DNA from: CABRXV01 sp900754955
Lineage (GTDB): Bacteria; Actinomycetota; Coriobacteriia; Coriobacteriales; Eggerthellaceae
Reading direction: 5' to 3'
Assembly: GCA_902475005.1 (NCBI GenBank)
Contig: CABRXV010000058.1
Coordinates: 1-12,952 of the forward strand
DNA: 12,952 nucleotides
Shown here: one piece after another, positions 6,696 to 12,952 of the stretch
How positions within the stretch are numbered: the stretch's first letter is position 1
Layout of the letters: each line of letters opens with the position of its first letter
The notes under the pieces: generated by a model
The model's input: only the letters and a program-made list of their open reading frames with translations
What the model was told of the DNA's origin: nothing
The model's database searches: none
Position numbers and translations under genes: made by a program

Positions 6696-7745
6696 TTACT
6701 CCTTGGAGCGCAGCGATCCCGCTGCGCCGAACAGGGCGTCCCGCGCGGCACCGAGCGCACGCTTGCCCGCCGGCGTCTCAGCGGCGCGCGTCGCCGCGCC
6801 GATCGCCTCGTCGCATGTCTTCTGAATCACCGAGGCGAAGCCCACGATGTCGCCGCCTGCCTCAAAGTACTCGATGGCCGCGCGTCCCATGGCCTCGGTG
6901 CCCGCGAAACCCACGCCGGCGCGGATCGCCCAGCCGAGCACGGGCACGGCGCCCGCAGCCGAGCGCGCCACGTTGCGAAGGAAGAACGCACCCGCCACCA
7001 CGCCGATGAGCTCCTTGGCACGCTCGAGGCCGAGCGGCTCGCCGTGGGCCGCTGCGATCTGGAGCAGCATCTTCGCCTGATTGAGCGTCATGATGGGCAT
7101 GTCGGCGCCGGGGATGATCGGCACGAGGCCCACCGCCGCGTTCTGGATTGCCGTGGCGTGCACGGCGTCGAGCGACAGCGGGCGGCGCACGAACGGAAAC
7201 GCGAGGGCGAACGCAAGCTTCTTCGCACGGCACGCCGCGATGACCCACTCCCCCATGCGCGCGTTGAGCGAGGCGGCCGCCTCCTCGGTGAGCGCGATGG
7301 GCTCTTCCACCTCAGGGGCATCCGGTACCGCGATACGCGCCGCGAGGCCGCCGCGATCGAAGGGCGCCACGATGTCGCCCTCGGGAATGGGGCTGCCGAA
7401 GGCCTCCGCCATCTCGGCCACAAGACGCGGCATCGTGGTGGCCACCATGACGGGGATGCCGCAGGAGCGCAGGTGAGCCGCCTGCGCGCCGACGTTCTCG
7501 GCCACGCCGCCCACGATGACGGCCATGTCGTCGGCCTCGTAGGGCGCCGCCGGCGCGCTGCCGAGGTAGCCGATGGTCACGCGCGTGTTCGCGCCGGCGC
7601 TCGCGAACGCCGAGCGCACGTGCCCGACCACGTCGCCGGGCGCCGTATCGTCGATGAACACCGAGACGGCGAGCGGGGTTGCCGCCGCGCCCTCGATGTC
7701 GGAGACCGCCTTCAGAACGGCGGAGATGTCAACGGGCATCTGCAT
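6696..7745 (-). CDS. DUF697-domain protein with degenerate alpha/beta N-terminus, function unknown
   Basis: This protein has 349 residues. The C-terminal part (about 200-295) resembles DUF697: IPGADMPIMTLNQAKMLLQI, then AAHGEPLG, GAFFLRNVARSAAG, VPVLGWAIRAG and GTEAMGRAAIEYF, with hydrophobic stretches that may sit in or on the membrane. DUF697 is usually attached to a GTPase domain. Here the N-terminal 130 residues show alternating strands (AVSVFID, RVTIGYLG, MAVIVGG, IPVMVATT) but no GxxxxGK[ST] P-loop, so it looks like a GTPase-like fold that has lost nucleotide binding, or another Rossmann-type fold. The start at 7745 is chosen because AAGGAGG lies seven bases upstream; it overlaps rodA by 17 bp. 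Its position between rodA and the radical SAM gene suggests a link to the elongation machine. No function can be assigned. Confidence 0.75.
   Translation of the reverse strand: MQMPVDISAVLKAVSDIEGAAATPLAVSVFIDDTAPGDVVGHVRSAFASAGANTRVTIGYLGSAPAAPYEADDMAVIVGGVAENVGAQAAHLRSCGIPVMVATTMPRLVAEMAEAFGSPIPEGDIVAPFDRGGLAARIAVPDAPEVEEPIALTEEAAASLNARMGEWVIAACRAKKLAFALAFPFVRRPLSLDAVHATAIQNAAVGLVPIIPGADMPIMTLNQAKMLLQIAAAHGEPLGLERAKELIGVVAGAFFLRNVARSAAGAVPVLGWAIRAGVGFAGTEAMGRAAIEYFEAGGDIVGFASVIQKTCDEAIGAATRAAETPAGKRALGAARDALFGAAGSLRSKE
6699..6704 (-). promoter_or_regulatory. Ribosome binding site of the radical SAM gene, made of the last codons of the preceding gene
   Basis: AAGGAG forms the last two sense codons (Lys-Glu) of the DUF697 gene, is followed by its TAA stop, and lies seven bases before the ATG of the radical SAM gene. 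A ribosome finishing the first gene would sit on this site, so the two are probably translationally coupled. Confidence 0.65.
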
Positions 7746-8970
7746 AGGTGCCCCTCCTTCCCAACGTATTCGCATGGCCCCACACCGAGCCGATGAGACC
7801 GAGCATCACGAAGTTCACCACCATAAACGACGAGCCGTAGCTCACAAACGGCAGCGGGATGCCCGTAATCGGCATGATCCCGCAGGTCATACCGATGTTC
7901 TCGAGAATCTGGAACAGCCACATGCCCACGATGGCGCACACGATGAGCATGCCGAAGAGATTGCCGCAGCCGCGCGCGATGCGCACGCACACGAACACGA
8001 GCGCGCCGTACAGCGCGAGCAGCGCGAGCGCGCCCACGAAGCCGAACTGCTCGGCGAGCACGCAGAAGATGAAGTCGGTCGGCGCCTCGGGCAGAAAGCC
8101 GTGGGCCGACTGCGTGGCGTTGAGCAGCCCCTTGCCGAAGAAGCCGCCCGAGCCGATGGCGATCTTGGCCTGTGCGAGGTTGTAGCCCTCGTCGGACATG
8201 TCGGCGCTGTCCTGATTGAGGAACACGAGCAGACGGTTGCGCTGGTACTGCTTGAGCAGGCGGTACTCGTACTCGCCCGAGGACGTCTTGTACTTGAGGA
8301 ACTCGTCGATGACGAACACCGCGGCGATCGCCGCAACGAACGCCGCGAGCGTTATGAGCAGGTATTTCGCGCGCGCACCGCCCATGGCGAGCGTCGTGCC
8401 CGCGATGAACAGGTACACGAGGCCCGTGCCGAGGTCGGGCTGCGTCATGATGCAGAGGAACGGCACGAGGAGCAGTCCGAGCACTTTCAGGTACTCGCGA
8501 ACGTCATCGAGGGTGCCGCCGTAGCGCGCGAGCAGGCTCGCCGCGAACAGCACGACCGTGACCTTGGCGAACTCGCCTGGCTGCACCTGGACGGGACCGA
8601 GCCTGAGCCACGAGGTGGCGCCCATGCCTGCATCGGTGCCGAGCCCCGGGATATGGGGCGACATGATGAGCACGACGTTGATGATGAGGAAGATCGTCGT
8701 CATGTTCGCGAGACGGCGGTAGTCGAAATGCCAGATGACCACCATGATCACGAGTCCCGCACCCACGCCCATGAGCTGGCTTTTGAAGCTGTAGTCGGCG
8801 TCGTAGTACACCGCCGACCAGCACACGAGCAAACCGTAGGCGGCAAGCAGCAGGATGACCGCGATGAGCGCGAAGTTGTAGCGCGACGCGAAGCCCGTCT
8901 GAGGGCGCGCCGGAGCCGCCGTTCTGCGGTCCGACGTGCGCACCGAGTTGATCTGGGGAAGCTGAGCCAT
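7729..8970 (-). CDS. rodA: RodA, SEDS-family peptidoglycan glycosyltransferase
   Basis: This 413-residue polytopic membrane protein has about ten hydrophobic helices after a short cytoplasmic N-terminus. SEDS landmarks are visible: VQPGEFAKV, TQPDLGTGLVY, GSGGFFGKGLLNATQS and FLPEAPTDFIF. The Asp of the last motif (Asp299) aligns with the residue essential for catalysis in RodA (Asp262 in E. coli, from memory). The C-terminal GIPLPFVSYG motif is also present. RodA polymerises lipid II into glycan strands at the side wall together with PBP2, encoded just upstream. The ATG at 8970 follows the mrdA TAG by 7 bp. Its ribosome binding site AGGTG is weak and overlaps that stop, so translation probably depends on coupling. 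Longer upstream extensions read into mrdA in another frame and are not real. FtsW is less likely given the mre context. Confidence 0.94.
   Translation of the reverse strand: MAQLPQINSVRTSDRRTAAPARPQTGFASRYNFALIAVILLLAAYGLLVCWSAVYYDADYSFKSQLMGVGAGLVIMVVIWHFDYRRLANMTTIFLIINVVLIMSPHIPGLGTDAGMGATSWLRLGPVQVQPGEFAKVTVVLFAASLLARYGGTLDDVREYLKVLGLLLVPFLCIMTQPDLGTGLVYLFIAGTTLAMGGARAKYLLITLAAFVAAIAAVFVIDEFLKYKTSSGEYEYRLLKQYQRNRLLVFLNQDSADMSDEGYNLAQAKIAIGSGGFFGKGLLNATQSAHGFLPEAPTDFIFCVLAEQFGFVGALALLALYGALVFVCVRIARGCGNLFGMLIVCAIVGMWLFQILENIGMTCGIMPITGIPLPFVSYGSSFMVVNFVMLGLIGSVWGHANTLGRRGTYADAR
7753..7759 (-). promoter_or_regulatory. Ribosome binding site deciding the DUF697 gene start
   Basis: A perfect AAGGAGG lies seven bases before ATG at 7745 and inside the 3' end of rodA. 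It excludes the upstream in-frame start at 7775, which would place the site within the coding sequence. A second ATG two codons later is too far from the site. Confidence 0.75.
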
Positions 8971-8977
8971 AGCGCAC

Positions 8978-11143
8978 CTAGTCCGTTCGTCCCGAGCCGC
9001 CGCTAAACTGCAGGGCCACCGAGCGACCCGACGAGGCCGCCACGCGGCCCACGTCCTCCGCCTGGCCCGCCTCGGCGCGCATGATCGAGCCGAGCACCTC
9101 GGCAACGATGGGCGCAGCCACCGCCGAGCCGCCGCCGCCCTGCTCGATGATGCAGCAGCACACGTAGCGCGGGTCGTCGTAGGGCACGTAGGCGGCGAAC
9201 CACGCGTCGTCCTCGGTGTTGGTGTGCTCGGCCGTGCCCGACTTGCCCGCCGCCTCGATGCCCTGGGCGGAGAACGCCTCGGCCACCGCCGCGTTGTCGG
9301 TGATCACGCCGCGCAGGCCGTCGCGCACGTAGGCGAGGTGGTCGTTGTTCACGTCAGGCGTGCCGATCTCCTCGGGCTGCACGGTGTACACCACGTCGCC
9401 CTGGCTGTTGCGCACCTCCTTGAGCAGGTGCGGCTTCATGAGCTTACCCGTGGCGATGGCGCCGTAGGCCACGGCGATCTGCATCGGCGTGACGAGCACG
9501 TCGCCCTGGCCGATGATCATGTTCGTGTAGTCGCCGCCGCGCCACTGGGCCTCGGAGGGCACGTTGCGCCACTGCTCGGCCTTCCATGCCGGCGTGGGGA
9601 TGCGCCCCACCGACTCGTTGGACACGTCGATGCCCGTGGCCTTGCCGAAGTTGTAGAGCGCGAGGTAGTCCTGCAGCGCGGTTTCGGAGATCTCGCCGGT
9701 GCCGTTGGGGCCGTGATCATAGAACGCCTTCGCGATCTCGTAGAACACGGTGTCGCACGAGTGCACGATGCCGCCGTGCAGATCGAGCACGCCGTGGCCG
9801 TTGTGGTCCCAGCACATCTGCACGTCGCCCGAGCCGAAGCCGTCCCACGAGCCCGTGCAGTTCCACGTGGTGCTGTACGTGGCGAAACCGTAGTTGAGGC
9901 CCGCCATCGATGTGAACGCCTTGTATGTGGACGCAGCCGCGTACTGGCCGTTCACCGTGCGGTTATTGAGCGGTGCGTGCGACTCGTCGGTGTTGTACAG
10001 GTCCCAGATGTCCTGGGGGATGCCGCCCGTGAAGTCGGACGGATCGAACGTGGGATAGCTCGACATGACGAGCACCGAGCCGTCGCGCACGTCCATCGCC
10101 ACGATGGCGCCCGCCACGCCGTGGCCCGTGCCGATGTCGCCCGAGGGCGCGATCGTCGAGGCGAGCAGAGAATCGGCCTTGTACTGGGCCGACGCGATGA
10201 GCGAGAGGTACACGTCGGAGCCCTTCGCGGGCTGCGTCTCGCTCGTGACGCTCACCACATTGCCCTGGGCGTCCACCATGACGCGGCGCTGGCCGTGATC
10301 GCCCGCGAGTACGTCGTCGTAGTATTGCTCGATGCCGCTCATGCCGATGGAGTCGGTCGCCTCGATGGTGCGCCCCTCGCGCAGCGCCTCGAGCTGCTCC
10401 TCGGTCGGGGTTCCCGTGTAGCCGAGCGCATGCGCCGCAAGTGCGCCGTAGGGGTAGTCGCGCACGGTGCGCGATTCGATGGACACGCCGGGAAACGCAT
10501 CGGCGTGCTCGGAGATGAACGCGACGTCGCGCAGGCGCACGTCATCGGCCACGACGCGCTGGCTCTGCGCACCCGAAGCGGTGTTGTTGATGCGCTGGCG
10601 CACGATGTTCACCGGCACGCCGAGCACGGCGGACAGGCGCCGCACGACATCGTTGTCGTCGGCCACGTCGGGGTCGGCGAGCACGGTCTGGCTCGCGCGG
10701 TTGCTCACGAGCGCGATGCCCGTCGCATCGTAGACGCATCCGCGCGGGGCGGGAGTGCTCACCGTGGTGTAGAGGTTGCTCTCGGCCTCGTCGGAGTACT
10801 CGGCACCCGACATCACCTGCATCGTCCACAGACGCGCTGCGATCGTGCCGAGGATCGCGGCCGTCGCCACGCCGAGCCCGGCGAAGCGGCGCGAAAGTCC
10901 GTCGGCGGGATTCTTCGTGGCCGTGGGGCCGTCCGATACGCGCACCTCGCCCTCGAGCGCGCTGCGCGCGGCAGACTTCTTCGACAGCGGCGAGGAGCCC
11001 ACGCCCACCGTGTCGAGCTGCTGGACCTGCTTGACCTGGCCCGTCTTCGGCGCGGCGTTGCGCGAGCGGATGAAGAACACGAGCACGACCACGACGATCG
11101 CGACGAGCGCCGCGATAACGGCGGCGATGATGGCAGCGAGCAT
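8978..11143 (-). CDS. mrdA: Penicillin-binding protein 2, class B transpeptidase of the elongasome, with an extra N-terminal membrane helix
   Basis: This 721-residue class B PBP cross-links the glycan strands made by RodA. The transpeptidase motifs are complete: S-T-Y-K with nucleophile Ser405 and Lys408, S-C-D with Ser462 (SxD as in many PBP2s) and KSGT starting at Lys634. The dimerisation region starts at about residue 112 with conserved APRGCVYDATG. A pair CTGSW...MCWDHNGHG precedes SCD; such cysteines often form a disulfide in Gram-positive class B PBPs. There are two hydrophobic helices, 2-25 and 87-105, separated by a basic linker (RSR, KK, SRR); the usual PBP2 has only the second. GGGGAGGG seven bases before the ATG supports the long form. 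It lies 17 bp after mreD and 7 bp before rodA. Confidence 0.93.
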   Translation of the reverse strand: MLAAIIAAVIAALVAIVVVVLVFFIRSRNAAPKTGQVKQVQQLDTVGVGSSPLSKKSAARSALEGEVRVSDGPTATKNPADGLSRRFAGLGVATAAILGTIAARLWTMQVMSGAEYSDEAESNLYTTVSTPAPRGCVYDATGIALVSNRASQTVLADPDVADDNDVVRRLSAVLGVPVNIVRQRINNTASGAQSQRVVADDVRLRDVAFISEHADAFPGVSIESRTVRDYPYGALAAHALGYTGTPTEEQLEALREGRTIEATDSIGMSGIEQYYDDVLAGDHGQRRVMVDAQGNVVSVTSETQPAKGSDVYLSLIASAQYKADSLLASTIAPSGDIGTGHGVAGAIVAMDVRDGSVLVMSSYPTFDPSDFTGGIPQDIWDLYNTDESHAPLNNRTVNGQYAAASTYKAFTSMAGLNYGFATYSTTWNCTGSWDGFGSGDVQMCWDHNGHGVLDLHGGIVHSCDTVFYEIAKAFYDHGPNGTGEISETALQDYLALYNFGKATGIDVSNESVGRIPTPAWKAEQWRNVPSEAQWRGGDYTNMIIGQGDVLVTPMQIAVAYGAIATGKLMKPHLLKEVRNSQGDVVYTVQPEEIGTPDVNNDHLAYVRDGLRGVITDNAAVAEAFSAQGIEAAGKSGTAEHTNTEDDAWFAAYVPYDDPRYVCCCIIEQGGGGSAVAAPIVAEVLGSIMRAEAGQAEDVGRVAASSGRSVALQFSGGSGRTD

Positions 11144-11150
11144 ACCTCAG

Positions 11151-11158
11151 CCCTCCCC
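11151..11158 (-). promoter_or_regulatory. Ribosome binding site deciding the mrdA start
   Basis: GGGGAGGG lies seven bases upstream of ATG at 11143, in the 17-bp gap after mreD. It supports translation of the N-terminal extra helix rather than an internal start before the second helix. Confidence 0.7.
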
Positions 11159-11160
11159 TG

Positions 11161-11685
11161 CTAGCCCATGAGGGGCGCGCCGGGTTGCTGGGGCTGGCGC
11201 GGGGCGAGGAAGCGCATGGCCAGCGGATACATGATGAGACTGAACACGCAGTCGTACAGCGCGCAGGGAAGCGCACGGTAGACGAGCGCCTCGAGCGGGT
11301 TCACCGCAAGACCGCACGCGATGAGGAGCACGCCGTAGAACACCTCGACGAGCAGCACCGATACGACAACGAGAAACAGCGGAATGAAAAGCGTGTCGTT
11401 GTTGAGCGCGAAATACAGACGCGACACCGCGAACGAGGCGATCACGAACAGGAGCGCCGAGGCACCGACGGGGCCGCCGCCCACGAGGTCGGAGAGAAGC
11501 CCGAGCACGAACGGCAGAACGACGCCGCACGACTGGGCGCGCGCGAGGGCGACCACCACCACGTAGACGAGCAGGAAGTTGGGCTGCGCGAAGAACAGCG
11601 TGATGTTCGGCGCGACGACGATCTGAAGAACGAAGGCGATCACCGCCCCCACGAGCGTCGCGATGCGCTCACCTGCCTCAGGCAT
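11161..11685 (-). CDS. mreD: MreD, rod shape-determining membrane protein
   Basis: This 174-residue protein is almost wholly hydrophobic, with about five membrane helices and a short hydrophilic C-terminal tail rich in Pro and Gln. Weak but typical MreD features are the N-terminal helix ending near APNITLFFAQPNFLLVYVV and the following small-residue segment VLGLLSDLVGGGPVG, which matches the G-[FL]-x-x-D-x-x-x-[GS] pattern of the family. Sequence identity in this family is low, so position between mreC and mrdA is strong support. It would link MreC to the RodA/PBP2 synthase in the membrane. The ATG is 2 bp after the mreC stop, and the GGAGG site is formed by the last codons of mreC (Gly-Gly-Glu). 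Confidence 0.9.
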   Translation of the reverse strand: MPEAGERIATLVGAVIAFVLQIVVAPNITLFFAQPNFLLVYVVVVALARAQSCGVVLPFVLGLLSDLVGGGPVGASALLFVIASFAVSRLYFALNNDTLFIPLFLVVVSVLLVEVFYGVLLIACGLAVNPLEALVYRALPCALYDCVFSLIMYPLAMRFLAPRQPQQPGAPLMG

Positions 11686-11687
11686 GC

Positions 11688-12593
11688 CTACTCACCTCCC
11701 GTCGTATCTTCTTCGTTCGCTCCATCGTTCGATGCGCCGTCGTCGGACGTACCGCCCGCTGCGGCGCTCTTCACGACGATGACCTCCTCGAACGAGGACG
11801 CCTCCTCGTTCGGCGCGACGATCACGCGGCGCGTGCCGTCGTTGGCGCTGCCGTCGACGCGCACGATGGTGCCGATGAGCAGCCCGCGCGTATAGCTGCC
11901 GCCGAGTCCGCTCGTGAGCACGACATCGCCCACGTTGAGCACAACATCGGCCTCGATGTTCTCAAGATAGAGCAGGCCGTTGAGCGACCCGCGCACCACG
12001 CCCTCGGCGCGGCTCGACTGCACGACGGCTGCCGCACCCGACTGCGGGTCGGTGAGCAGGCGCACCGTGGAGGAGCCGGCCGACGTGGACACCACCTGCC
12101 CGATCACGCCCGAGGGCCCCATGACGGTCAGGCCCGCCTCGACGCCCGCGTCGGAGCCAGCGTCGATGGTGACGGTCTGGTTCCACGCGTCGGTGCTGCG
12201 CCCGATGACGCGCGCGCCGATGCCGTCGATCTGGTAGGTGTCGGACAGCCCGAGCAGCGACTCGAGCCGCTCGGCCTCTTGGCGGTATTCCTCGGCCTGC
12301 GTGACGAGCTCGGTCAGCTCGGCGTTGCGATCGCGCAACGCGGTGAGCGTGTCTTCGGAAGCCGTCGCGTCGTCAACCGCGTCGCGCGCGCCTTCCACCC
12401 CCGAGCCCGCCGCCGCGCCGACGACCTTAAGCGGCGCCACCGCGCCGGCAACAGCGTTCTGCACGGCATGAAGCGGCCCTGAGGCGCCCTCGCGGCTGTA
12501 GACGGTCAGACAGGCGATCGACAGCACGAGGAAGACGACGAGCAGCACGCGCTGCACCGACGCCGGCTTCTTGTTCTGGAAGTTGAGGGCCAT
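11688..12593 (-). CDS. mreC: MreC, rod shape-determining protein
   Basis: This 301-residue protein has one N-terminal membrane helix (15-33) after a short cytoplasmic start. A predicted coiled coil follows (about 78-115, rich in Leu, Glu and Arg), then the beta-rich MreC domain (about 120-272) with GARVIGRS, VMGPSGVIGQVV, LLTDPQSG and LTSGLGGSYTRGLLIG. MreC works outside the membrane as a scaffold that activates PBP2/RodA. The last 27 residues form an acidic, Gly/Ser/Asn/Asp-rich tail that looks disordered and is not part of the conserved domain. The ATG is the first possible start after the mreB stop, 18 bp away. Unlike most genes in the cluster it has no GGAGG-like site, so it may be translated by coupling to mreB. 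Confidence 0.94.
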   Translation of the reverse strand: MALNFQNKKPASVQRVLLVVFLVLSIACLTVYSREGASGPLHAVQNAVAGAVAPLKVVGAAAGSGVEGARDAVDDATASEDTLTALRDRNAELTELVTQAEEYRQEAERLESLLGLSDTYQIDGIGARVIGRSTDAWNQTVTIDAGSDAGVEAGLTVMGPSGVIGQVVSTSAGSSTVRLLTDPQSGAAAVVQSSRAEGVVRGSLNGLLYLENIEADVVLNVGDVVLTSGLGGSYTRGLLIGTIVRVDGSANDGTRRVIVAPNEEASSFEEVIVVKSAAAGGTSDDGASNDGANEEDTTGGE

Positions 12594-12611
12594 ACGAGAC
12601 GGATCGCGACC

Positions 12612-12952
12612 TTATTTCGAGCGCATGAGCGTCTGGCGCAGCGCCGTCGGCGTCTCGAGCACCTTCAGGCAGCCCGACACCACGTTGGTCAGCGCCGTCT
12701 CGCTCACCCACACGGGAATCTCGAGCTTGTCGGTGAGGTAGCGGTCAAGACCCGACAGCAGACCGCCGCCGCCCGTGAGCAGGATGCCGTTCTGGATGAT
12801 GTCGGAGGCGAGGTCGGGGTTCGTGGTCTTGAACGTGTCCTTGATGTGCACGACCATCTCCTCGATGGGCGCCTGCAGCGCCGCGCGCACGTCCTCGGAC
12901 TGGATGGTGACCTCTTTGGGCTGCTCGGTGTAGACGTCCTGGCCGGAGATGA
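12612..12952 (-). CDS. mreB: MreB, actin-like rod shape-determining protein, C-terminal part (cut by window edge)
   Basis: Only the last 112 codons are visible; the frame is open to base 12952 and continues outside. The fragment covers the C-terminal part of the actin-like fold: VTIQSEDVRAAL, a helix with APIEEMVVHIKDTF, the nucleotide-contacting loop NGILLTGGGGLLSGLD, and the end SGCLKVLETPTALRQTLMRSK. MreB forms ATP-dependent filaments under the membrane that orient side-wall synthesis. The family normally reads near [AE]-DPLTCVA-x-GTG before the last helix. Here it reads SETALTNVVSGC, so this copy is divergent at that point and could be an MreB paralogue such as Mbl. Its position immediately upstream of mreC supports the assignment. 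Confidence 0.9.
   Translation of the reverse strand, partial: ISGQDVYTEQPKEVTIQSEDVRAALQAPIEEMVVHIKDTFKTTNPDLASDIIQNGILLTGGGGLLSGLDRYLTDKLEIPVWVSETALTNVVSGCLKVLETPTALRQTLMRSK

Noticed and set aside
8971..9105. A 45-codon upstream extension of rodA.
   Set aside because: It reads through the end of mrdA in another frame with Arg/Ala-rich sequence. The ATG at 8970 begins sequence that leads naturally into the first membrane helix.
7771..9106. Assignment of the SEDS gene as FtsW, SpoVE or another division/sporulation paralogue.
   Set aside because: It lies directly after mrdA in an mreBCD cluster, which is the RodA context. No division genes are nearby.
9224..11164. A plus-strand open frame of 646 codons opposite mrdA.
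   Set aside because: It mirrors the mrdA coding sequence, has low-complexity Arg/His/Val composition and no plausible domain. The complete PBP motifs on the minus strand show which strand is coding.

Overview
This window carries the conserved cell-elongation cluster of a high-GC Gram-positive bacterium. Every gene I can support lies on the minus strand, so transcription runs from high to low coordinates. High GC content, strong GGAGG-type ribosome binding sites, an MreBCD/PBP2/RodA set and a CydDC-like exporter suggest an actinobacterium of the class Coriobacteriia (Eggerthella/Gordonibacter/Adlercreutzia-like). That placement is an inference from gene content and style; there is no marker gene in the window to settle it.

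Elongation block (12952 down to about 7729): the 3' end of mreB (cut by the window edge), mreC, mreD, a class B penicillin-binding protein (PBP2, mrdA) and the SEDS glycosyltransferase rodA. Together these make the membrane-bound machine that inserts peptidoglycan along the side wall. MreB filaments and MreC/MreD organise it, RodA polymerises glycan strands and PBP2 cross-links them. The PBP2 is unusual in having a second, N-terminal membrane helix with a basic loop before the normal anchor helix.

Uncharacterised block (7745 down to 4090): a DUF697 protein with a P-loop-less alpha/beta N-terminal region, a B12-binding-like radical SAM protein of the TIGR03960 type, and its small partner of the DUF2344/TIGR03936 type. 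They are joined to rodA by overlaps or tiny gaps (17-bp overlap, 4-bp gap, 8-bp overlap), so they are probably co-transcribed with the elongation genes. In many Firmicutes the radical SAM pair lies between the mre/min/rodA genes and rng-rplU-rpmA. Here rng and the ribosomal protein genes do not follow.

Exporter block (4050 down to 410): two half-size ABC exporters with a 4-bp ATGA overlap, best read as CydD and CydC. A perfect extended -10 element (TGTTATAAT) lies across the end of the DUF2344 gene, so cydDC may have its own promoter.

The last 409 bases hold no protein gene I can support. They contain a nested inverted repeat, an A/T-tract UP element, a good -35/-10 promoter and the first 31 bases of a tRNA gene whose anticodon lies outside the window. 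No mobile element, CRISPR array or clear rho-independent terminator is visible. I found no obviously new system. The best candidates for a second look are the DUF697 and radical SAM genes in the rod operon, and the two-helix PBP2.
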